In this document: positions 57,844-64,000 of the stretch, piece after piece
Layout: every line of letters starts with the position of its first letter
Numbering within the stretch: the stretch's first letter is position 1
NCBI GenBank assembly: GCA_035695045.1
Contig: DASSEX010000052.1
Span: forward strand, 1-64,000
Length of the DNA: 64,000 bases
From: DASSKP01 sp035695045
GTDB lineage: Bacteria; Actinomycetota; Actinomycetes; JAFAQI01
Reading direction: 5' to 3'
Notes under the pieces: generated by a model
What the model was told of the DNA's origin: nothing
The model's database searches: none
Seen by the model: only the letters and a program-made list of their open reading frames with translations
Program-made: the position numbers and the translations under genes

Positions 57844-60147
57844 GTGACACCCGGCGCGTCGTCCCGCACTGCCCGGCGCCGGCTCGGCGAGGTGATGGTC
57901 GAGCAGGGCGCCCTGACGGCGGAACAGCTCGAGGAGGCTCTCGAGGCCCAGCGTTCGGCTGCCCGGGACCGCCGCAAGATCCGGCTCGGCGCCGTCGTGG
58001 TGGAGCTGGGCTTCTGCACCGAGCGGCAGGTCGCGGGCGCCCTGGCGAGCGCCCTTTCGCTGGATCTCGTCGACCTCGCCAGCCTGACCCTGCAGCCGTC
58101 GATCGCGCGGCTGCTCCCCCGCGCCGTCGCCGAGCGCCACCTCACGATCCCCATCGCGCAGGACGACGACGGGCGGCTGACCCTCGCTTCCGCGGACCCG
58201 ACGAACGTCGTCGCGTTCGACGACGTGAAGATCTACACCGGCGCCGGCGACCTCGGACTCGTCGTGGCGACGGCGAGCCAGATCCGCGACCTGATCGCGC
58301 GAGTGTGGTCACTGTCCGAGGACACCGCCGACGTCGCACTGATGCTCGAGGATCTGGCCGACGTCCCCGACGACGACAGCGACGCCGCGCAGAGCGCAAC
58401 GGACGCGCCGACGGTACGTCTGGTCAACTCGATCTTCGCGGACGCGATCCGCGCGAGAGCCAGTGACATCCACATCGAGCCGCAGGCCCGCGACGTGCGG
58501 ATCCGCTACCGCGTCGATGGGTTGCTTCGTGACGTCATGTCCGCGCCGCGGTCAGCCGCGGCGGGCATCGTCAGCCGGATCAAGGTCGTCAGCAACCTCG
58601 ACATCGCGGAGCGCCGCGTGCCGCAGGACGGCCGAAGCCGACTGCAGGTCGACGGTGTCCCCGTCGACGTACGCGTGAGCACGCTGCCGAACATCCACGG
58701 CGAGAAAGTTGTCGTCCGGCTGCTGTCGCGGGCCGAGTCCGTGCCGCCGATCGCGCGGATCGGCATGACCGACAAGCAGCTCGAGGCGATGCTGGGCACG
58801 CTCGTGTCGCCGCAGGGCCTGATTCTCATCACGGGCCCGACTGGTTCGGGTAAGACGACGACGCTCTACAGCGCGCTGAACCAGGTGAAGACGCCGGACC
58901 GCAACATCGTGACGCTCGAGGACCCGGTCGAGATGCAGGTCGCCGGCATCACGCAGGTGCAGGTGCATCCGCGTGCCGGCATGACGTTCGCGCGCGGGCT
59001 CCGTTCCGTGCTTCGGCAGGACCCGGACGTCGTACTGGTCGGTGAGGTGCGTGACCAGGAGACGGCGAAGCTCGCCCTCGAGGCGTCGATGACGGGCCAC
59101 CTGGTGCTGACGACCTTGCACACCAACTCCGCGCCGTCCGCGCTGACGCGATTGACCGACATGGGCATCGAGCCCTACCTCGTCGCGTCCTCACTCTCAC
59201 TCGTCGTCGCACAGCGACTCGTCCGACGCGTCTGCGACGGGTGCTCCGCGCCCTACGTGCCGGCCGGCCGTGTCCTCGCCATCCTCGGGCTGACCGCCGC
59301 AGACCTCGCCGATGCGACACCGCGCCGCGGAGCGGGCTGCGCGGACTGCGGGGGCACCGGCTATCGCGGCCGACTCGGCGTCTTCGAGGTCCTCCCGATC
59401 ACTGCCGCGATGCGTTCCGTGCTCATGACGACACCCAACGAGGGTGCGGTAGCCGCGGCCGCGCGTGCGGCCGGCATGCAGACGCTGCGGGGCTCCGCGA
59501 TCGCGAACGCGAACGTCGGCCTGACGACCTTCGAGGAAGTCGTCCGCGTGACACACGTCGACGCGGGTCAGGGACTGCACTGCCTCACGTGCGGGACGTC
59601 GCTCGCCGGCGACATGGTCGTCTGCCCGATCTGCGCCACCGAGGTCGACCGCGGCAACTGCAGCGGCTGCCGCCGACCGCTCGAGTCCGAGTGGCGGGTC
59701 TGCCCGTGGTGCCGCGCTCCCGCGATGTCGCCCAACCTGCCCACGCAGCGCACGGGCCACATGGTCCTGCCCAGACTGCTCGTCGTCGACGACGACCCGT
59801 CCGTCCGCGCGTACGTCGCCACCGCGCTGACCGGCACCGTGGAGGTCGACGCCGTGGGGACGGCGGGCGAAGGGCTGGACCGGGCAGCGGCCGGGCACTA
59901 CGACGGCGTGCTCGTCGACCAGGTGCTCCCCGACCTGACCGGCATCGAGATGATCCGGCTTCTCCGCAGCGAGGCGAAGACGGCGGCGCTCCCGCTCATG
60001 CTCTTCACCGGCGCCGCCCGGCCGGGCATCGAGCACGAGGCGCGCAACGCCGGTGCGGACGACTACCTCGCCAAACCGGTCGACCCCCTGCTCCTCGAGG
60101 AGCGGGTGCTGGCCCTCGTCCAGCGCAGCGCGAGGCTGCCGCAGTAG
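57844..60147 (+). CDS. GspE/PilB-like secretion ATPase fused to zinc ribbons and a receiver domain
   Basis: A 767-residue multidomain protein. Residues 13-155 are a GspE/MshE-type N-terminal domain (LGEVMVEQGALTAEQLEEAL). The ATPase follows: Asp box near 360, Walker A GPTGSGKT at 331-338, VGEVRD near 399, and the family zinc site CDGC...CADC. Residues 580-625 hold three or four more Cys-x-x-Cys pairs (zinc ribbons). Residues 643-767 are a response-regulator receiver with candidate phospho-acceptor D692 (VLVDQVLP). No pilus or secretion genes are nearby. It starts at GTG 57844, and mrp follows 21 bp later. Confidence 0.85.
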   Translation: MTPGASSRTARRRLGEVMVEQGALTAEQLEEALEAQRSAARDRRKIRLGAVVVELGFCTERQVAGALASALSLDLVDLASLTLQPSIARLLPRAVAERHLTIPIAQDDDGRLTLASADPTNVVAFDDVKIYTGAGDLGLVVATASQIRDLIARVWSLSEDTADVALMLEDLADVPDDDSDAAQSATDAPTVRLVNSIFADAIRARASDIHIEPQARDVRIRYRVDGLLRDVMSAPRSAAAGIVSRIKVVSNLDIAERRVPQDGRSRLQVDGVPVDVRVSTLPNIHGEKVVVRLLSRAESVPPIARIGMTDKQLEAMLGTLVSPQGLILITGPTGSGKTTTLYSALNQVKTPDRNIVTLEDPVEMQVAGITQVQVHPRAGMTFARGLRSVLRQDPDVVLVGEVRDQETAKLALEASMTGHLVLTTLHTNSAPSALTRLTDMGIEPYLVASSLSLVVAQRLVRRVCDGCSAPYVPAGRVLAILGLTAADLADATPRRGAGCADCGGTGYRGRLGVFEVLPITAAMRSVLMTTPNEGAVAAAARAAGMQTLRGSAIANANVGLTTFEEVVRVTHVDAGQGLHCLTCGTSLAGDMVVCPICATEVDRGNCSGCRRPLESEWRVCPWCRAPAMSPNLPTQRTGHMVLPRLLVVDDDPSVRAYVATALTGTVEVDAVGTAGEGLDRAAAGHYDGVLVDQVLPDLTGIEMIRLLRSEAKTAALPLMLFTGAARPGIEHEARNAGADDYLAKPVDPLLLEERVLALVQRSARLPQ

Positions 60148-60168
60148 GTCGCATACCCTGGAGCAGCT

Positions 60169-61302
60169 ATGACTGCCCCAGCGCTCGACGCCATTCACGC
60201 CGCCCTCGCCACCGTCTCCGACCCGGAGATCCACAAGCCGATCACCGATCTCGGCATGGTCAAGTCCGTGGAGGTCGCCGACGACGGCAGCGTCGACGTG
60301 GGCATCTACCTGACCACCCAGGGCTGCCCCCTGCGCGACCGGATCACGAGCGACGTCACCGCTGCGGTCAGCAAGGTCACCGGCGTGACGGCGGTCCGGG
60401 TGGACCTCGACGTGATGAGCGATGAGCAGAAGCAGGAGCTGCGGGCGAAGCTGCAGGGTGGTCGGGCGAGCCGGCAGATCTCCTTCGCTCAGCCAGGTTC
60501 CCTCACCCGGATCTACGCGATCGCCAGCGGCAAGGGCGGTGTCGGCAAGTCGTCCACGACCGTCAACCTCGCCGTCGCGCTCGCCCAGCAGGGGCACACG
60601 GTCGGCGTCGTCGACGCTGACGTCTACGGCCACTCACTTCCGCGGATGCTGGGCGTCAGCGCGCCGCCGTCGGTCGTCGACGGCATGATCGTGCCGCCGG
60701 AGGCACACGGCGTGAAGGTCGTCTCCGCCGGCATGTTCGTCGAGGGCAACCGGCCGATCGTCTGGCGCGGGCCGATGCTGCACCGTGCGCTGGAGCAGCT
60801 GCTCGCGGATGTCTACTGGGGCGATCTCGACGTCCTTCTCCTCGACCTTCCGCCCGGCACCGGCGACGTCGCCATCTCGTCTGCTCAGCTGCTTCCGACG
60901 GCGGAGGTCGTCGTGGTGACGACACCGCAGCTGGCTGCGCGCGAAGTTGCGGAGCGCGCGGGCGCGGTCGCGGTGCAGACCCGTCAGCGACTGGCAGGCG
61001 TCGTGGAGAACATGGCCGGACTGCCCTGTCCGCACTGCGGCGAGATGGTCGACGTCTTCGGTGCAGGCGGCGGTCAGGCCGTGGCCGACTCGTTGTCGAA
61101 ACTGCTCGGAGTCCCCGTTCCGCTCCTCGGGTCAGTGCCGATCGACCCACGGCTCACGACGGGTGGTGACACCGGCGTGCCCATCGTGCTGTCCGCACCG
61201 GAGTCGCCCGCGGCGAAGGCGTTGACGTCGATCGCGGCCGAGCTCGGGGGGCGGACCCGCTCCCTCGTCGGCCGTCCGCTCAACCTGACACCTGTCAGCT
61301 GA
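60169..61302 (+). CDS. mrp: Mrp/ApbC iron-sulfur cluster carrier ATPase
   Basis: A 377-residue protein. The N-terminal MIP18/DUF59 domain (ALATVSDPEIHKPITDLGMV) is followed by a MinD-like ATPase with GKGGVGKSST as Walker A and LLLDLPPGTGD as Walker B. The cluster-bridging motif is CPHC in GLPCPHCGEMVDVFG. Mrp carries [4Fe-4S] clusters to target proteins. It lies in the same region as tatB and htrA, as in M. tuberculosis (Rv1229c). Confidence 0.94.
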   Translation: MTAPALDAIHAALATVSDPEIHKPITDLGMVKSVEVADDGSVDVGIYLTTQGCPLRDRITSDVTAAVSKVTGVTAVRVDLDVMSDEQKQELRAKLQGGRASRQISFAQPGSLTRIYAIASGKGGVGKSSTTVNLAVALAQQGHTVGVVDADVYGHSLPRMLGVSAPPSVVDGMIVPPEAHGVKVVSAGMFVEGNRPIVWRGPMLHRALEQLLADVYWGDLDVLLLDLPPGTGDVAISSAQLLPTAEVVVVTTPQLAAREVAERAGAVAVQTRQRLAGVVENMAGLPCPHCGEMVDVFGAGGGQAVADSLSKLLGVPVPLLGSVPIDPRLTTGGDTGVPIVLSAPESPAAKALTSIAAELGGRTRSLVGRPLNLTPVS

Positions 61303-61362
61303 GCCCGGGATAGCGAGGCGCCGGCAACGGTCGCGGTTCGTGCTCGCGGAGGTGCCGGCGAA

Positions 61363-61830
61363 GTGACCACGTCCATCGCACCGGACGATCCCCAGGCTCC
61401 GGACGTGCGACGGCTCCTGGCCGCGCATCTCGACTTCGCGCACGAGCACAGCCCGCCCGAGGACGTCCATGCGCTGGACGTCAGCGGCCTCTGCGCGCCG
61501 GACATCTCCTTCTTCTCCGCACGCGATCACGACGGCGCCCTTCTCGCAGTCGGCGCTCTGCGGCAGCTCGACGCGACAGATGCGGAGATCAAGTCGATGC
61601 ACACATCGGCGGCAGCACGCGGTCGTGGCATCGGTCGCGCGATGCTGATGTATCTGCTCGATCTCGCCCGCTCCCGCGGCTGCACGAGGGTCAGTCTCGA
61701 GACGGGAACCATGGACGAGTTCGCCGCGGCTCGATCGCTCTACCGGTCAGCCGGGTTCGCCGACTGCGAGCCATTCGGCGACTACCGCAGGAGCCCCTAC
61801 AGCGTCTGCATGACGACAACGCTGGACTGA
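61363..61830 (+). CDS. GNAT-family N-acetyltransferase
   Basis: A 155-residue GNAT protein. The acetyl-CoA loop is AARGRGIGRAMLMYLL (motif A), preceded by EIKSMHT. VSLETGTMDEFAAARSLYRSAGFADC is motif B. It resembles PhnO/YsnE-like small-molecule acetyltransferases; the substrate is unknown. It starts at GTG 61363 and is convergent with the Nudix gene, 3 bp away. Confidence 0.9.
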   Translation: MTTSIAPDDPQAPDVRRLLAAHLDFAHEHSPPEDVHALDVSGLCAPDISFFSARDHDGALLAVGALRQLDATDAEIKSMHTSAAARGRGIGRAMLMYLLDLARSRGCTRVSLETGTMDEFAAARSLYRSAGFADCEPFGDYRRSPYSVCMTTTLD

Positions 61831-61833
61831 GCC

Positions 61834-62322
61834 TCACGCTCCCGGTCGGTCGCGCGCGAGATGCCGCAACAACGGCGCCAGCGCGGCGTCCGTGAGGTCG
61901 GCCGCCTCGGCCCAGCCGAACCATGCGACCTCGGGACTCTCACCTTCGGGCGGGCACGGATCGCCGTCGGCGTACAGCAGGAAGCGGACGTCGAGATGCG
62001 TGTGGCCCTTGGGTGCCGCATGAACATCGACATGCACAAGCTCGCCGGACAGCGGCCGGGCGACCAGACCCGTCTCCTCGGCGGTTTCCCGCAGCGCCGC
62101 GCCCAGCAGCGACTCGCCCTCCTCGACGTGACCACCGGGCTGGATCCAGATGCCGAGTCGCTTGTGCCGGTGCAGCAGAACGCCGCGTGGTCCGGTGACG
62201 GCCGCCGAGGCCGTCACGTGCACAGGATCGGCATCCTCGTCGAACGGTCGGGTCAACCGGCGTAGCTCACTGTGGATCCGACGCAGGGAGGCGGCTTCGC
62301 GCTCGTCGATGGGCTGTCGCAT
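61834..62322 (-). CDS. Nudix hydrolase
   Basis: A 162-residue Nudix enzyme. The box GGHVEEGESLLGAALRETAE continues with ETG and has the intact REXXEE core. HVTASAAVTGPRGVLLHRHK is the preceding strand pair, and HLDVRFLLYADG follows. The N-terminal 30 residues are an extra helix. The substrate is unknown. It is 44 bp downstream of tatB on the same strand. Confidence 0.88.
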   Translation of the reverse strand: MRQPIDEREAASLRRIHSELRRLTRPFDEDADPVHVTASAAVTGPRGVLLHRHKRLGIWIQPGGHVEEGESLLGAALRETAEETGLVARPLSGELVHVDVHAAPKGHTHLDVRFLLYADGDPCPPEGESPEVAWFGWAEAADLTDAALAPLLRHLARDRPGA

Positions 62323-62366
62323 CTCGAGCTGCCGGCAGAGGTCCGCGAGGCGGGCGTCGATGGCGG

Positions 62367-62711
62367 TCAGGTTGCGTCGGCGTCGTACGGCGGCCGTTCG
62401 CCGGGCTGCAGGGGCACCTGGCCGGGGCGCCCGACAGGAGTCGCCGCACCGACGGCCTGCACCTCCTCGTCCTCGTCGAGCAGCATGGACTGAACCATCC
62501 GGCGCGGATGCAGCGAGGCGAGATCGAGGTCAGCCATCTCGGGGCCCAGCTCGGCCTTGAGGTCGGCCGTCGCGTTGCGCGCCATGGCGCGCAGCTGGCG
62601 GATGAGCCGCGCCGCGTCGGCGGCCGCCTTCGGCAGCCGCTCGGGGCCGAGAACGACGAGCCCGACGACCGCAAGGATCAGCAGCTCGCCCCAGCCGATG
62701 TTGTTGAACAT
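62367..62711 (-). CDS. tatB: Sec-independent protein translocase TatB
   Basis: A 114-residue TatB. It begins MFNNIGWGELLILAVVGLVV with the membrane helix, then the conserved LGPERLPKAAADAARLIRQL hinge and amphipathic helix, and a disordered tail. TatB and TatC form the receptor that recognises twin-arginine signal peptides. It follows htrA by 10 bp on the same strand, the gene order known from Rv1223/Rv1224. Confidence 0.93.
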   Translation of the reverse strand: MFNNIGWGELLILAVVGLVVLGPERLPKAAADAARLIRQLRAMARNATADLKAELGPEMADLDLASLHPRRMVQSMLLDEDEEVQAVGAATPVGRPGQVPLQPGERPPYDADAT

Positions 62712-62721
62712 CAGGTCCGCC

Positions 62722-63960
62722 TCAGTCGCTCGGCGCCGAGCCCAGCGTGACGACGGTGGTGTGCCGATCGCCGTTGCGCAGATAGGTCACAGTCAGACGT
62801 TGCCCCGGCACGTGCCGTCGAATCGCGACGATGAGCTCGTCGGCCGACGTCACCGGCTCACCGTCCACGGCCACGATCACATCACCACCCTGCAGACCGG
62901 CACGTTGCGCCGGTCCGCCCGGACTGACTCCGGGCGCGCCCGCGCTGCCCTTGATGATCTTCGCGCCGTTGCCGTCGTACGCGGCATCGAGGCGCACACC
63001 GATGATCGCGTGGGTCGAGTAGCCCTGCGTGATGATCTGCTGGGCGATCCGCTTGGCCTGGTCGATCGGGATCGCGAAGCCGAGACCGATGGACCCGCCC
63101 TGCCCGCCACCGATCGGGTCCGCCGACAGCGTGGCGATGGCGGAGTTGACGCCGATGACCTGTCCGCGACCGTCGACGAGCGGCCCGCCGGAGTTGCCGG
63201 GATTGATCGCGGCATCGGTCTGGATGGCGTCGATCACGTCCTCGGTCGACGTCCCGCCGACGCTGCCCGCCTCGACCGGTCGGTCGAGCGCGCTGATGAT
63301 GCCCGAGGTGACCGTCCCGGCGAGACCGAGAGGGGACCCGACCGCGATGACCGGGTCACCGACGGCGACCGACGACGAGCTGCCCAGCACCGCGGGCTGC
63401 AGGCCACGCACCCCTCGGACGCGAATGACCGCGAGGTCGCTGACCTTGTCGCGGCCGACGATCTCTCCGTGAACGGACTGCTTGTCGTGGAAGACCACGC
63501 TCAGCTTGCCGCCGTTGAGCGCGGGCTCGACGACGTGGTTGTTGGTGAGGATGTAGCCGGATGAGCTGATGACGATGCCGGAGCCGGTGTCGCCCCCGCT
63601 GCCGCGACGGACCTCGATCGAGACCACGCTCGGCAGGATCTTGGCGGCGACAGCGGCAGTGGCGGCGAGAGGCCGGTGCGACGACGTCACCGGCAGGGCC
63701 GGCGCACCGAGCTGCACGGTCCGCGGGGCGGAGTCGGCCGACGACGAGCCGTGATGTGCGACGAGCCCACCGATCGTGCCGCCGAGGACGGCGGTCACCG
63801 CGCTGACGAGCACGAGCATCGTCCAGCTCGGCGATGTGCTGCTCCACGAGCGGCCGGCCCGGCCGGTGCCTCCCGATGAGGCCGGCGGCGGCGTCCACCA
63901 CGGGCTGTGATCTGTGTCGTCACCGCCCGGCCGGGACCACTCCCCGCCATCGTCCGTCAT
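62722..63960 (-). CDS. htrA: HtrA-like membrane-anchored serine protease with PDZ domain
   Basis: A 412-residue protease. A cytoplasmic Pro/Ser-rich N-terminus precedes one transmembrane helix (MLVLVSAVTAVLGGTIGGLV, about residues 48-67). The trypsin-like domain has the catalytic triad in TNNHVVEP (His), VSDLAVIRV (Asp) and NPGNSGGPL (Ser). A C-terminal PDZ domain follows (GGPAQRAGLQGGDVIVAVDG). It degrades misfolded extracytoplasmic proteins. ATG 63960 is preferred over GTG 63987. The remaining bases to 64000 hold no gene I can see. Confidence 0.92.
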   Translation of the reverse strand: MTDDGGEWSRPGGDDTDHSPWWTPPPASSGGTGRAGRSWSSTSPSWTMLVLVSAVTAVLGGTIGGLVAHHGSSSADSAPRTVQLGAPALPVTSSHRPLAATAAVAAKILPSVVSIEVRRGSGGDTGSGIVISSSGYILTNNHVVEPALNGGKLSVVFHDKQSVHGEIVGRDKVSDLAVIRVRGVRGLQPAVLGSSSSVAVGDPVIAVGSPLGLAGTVTSGIISALDRPVEAGSVGGTSTEDVIDAIQTDAAINPGNSGGPLVDGRGQVIGVNSAIATLSADPIGGGQGGSIGLGFAIPIDQAKRIAQQIITQGYSTHAIIGVRLDAAYDGNGAKIIKGSAGAPGVSPGGPAQRAGLQGGDVIVAVDGEPVTSADELIVAIRRHVPGQRLTVTYLRNGDRHTTVVTLGSAPSD

Positions 63961-64000
63961 TCGTCCATTGTGCGCCGGGTCCGTCACTAGGCTGGGTGCC

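Noticed and set aside
1..64000. CRISPR array, tRNA, rRNA, transposase or prophage genes
   Set aside because: I looked for regularly spaced repeats, tRNA-like cloverleafs, rRNA motifs and DDE or integrase proteins and saw none.

Overview
This window is chromosomal DNA from a high-GC actinobacterium (Actinomycetota). Codons are strongly G/C-ending, many genes use GTG starts, and intergenic gaps are short with frequent 4-bp stop/start overlaps. Marker genes include a WhiB-family regulator, mycoredoxin, a mycothiol-type maleylpyruvate-isomerase-fold protein, AdnAB, Ku/LigD, MoeZ, TatB and HtrA. From memory of the Mycobacterium tuberculosis map, two conserved neighbourhoods can be recognised. About 4.3-44.3 kb follows the order whiB7-uvrD2-mrx1-nudC-adnB-adnA-ATL-moeZ-tetR-DUF3107-ferritin-like-rhlE-parA (the Rv3197A to Rv3213c region). 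About 56-64 kb follows the Rv1232c/mrp/tatB/htrA region. The species cannot be named from this sequence. I see no rRNA or tRNA genes, CRISPR array, insertion sequence or phage genes.

Layout. 0-4.2 kb: end of an AAA ATPase gene, a putative lipoprotein, a small membrane protein, a 367-bp gap with short repeats, and an alkaline-phosphatase-superfamily enzyme whose halves appear swapped. 4.2-8.5 kb: whiB7 with a complete-looking regulatory leader (promoter, upstream ORF, attenuator hairpin), a zinc metallopeptidase, uvrD2 and mrx1. 8.5-16.1 kb: a GAF-ANTAR regulator, a kinase-like protein with a degenerate P-loop, hydrolases, and a dipeptidase-nudC-MFS operon in which the MFS gene is frameshifted. 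16.1-26.1 kb: a large secreted hydrolase, an R2-like di-iron protein and adnAB. 26-32.6 kb: cupin, MscS channel, alkyltransferase-like protein, reductase, MoeZ, CsbD and two uncharacterised proteins. 32.7-37.1 kb: an NHEJ locus (ku, a transporter, and LigD split into two genes). 37-44.3 kb: small actinobacterial proteins, TetR, DUF3107, RhlE and a ParA-like ATPase. 44.4-55 kb: mixed metabolism, a glycosyltransferase pair, an anti-sigma-type ATPase, MarC, MscL and a CoA-ester lyase. 56-64 kb: MgtE-like/CBS and DUF1003 proteins, a GspE-like ATPase fused to zinc ribbons and a response-regulator domain, Mrp, TatB and HtrA.

Genes that work together. Genome maintenance dominates: AdnAB (end resection), UvrD2, Ku with LigD (end joining), an alkyltransferase-like protein and a RecB-like nuclease. 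Redox and antibiotic stress is the second theme: WhiB7, mycoredoxin, NudC and MoeZ sulfur transfer.

The most unusual non-coding signal is a family of four about 62-bp palindromes at about 6.1, 18.5, 30.7 and 42.0 kb. Each begins within 10 bp of a stop codon or contains it. The arms are nearly identical between copies, and where they differ both arms change together. A fifth palindrome of unrelated sequence sits in the same kind of place at 11.7 kb.
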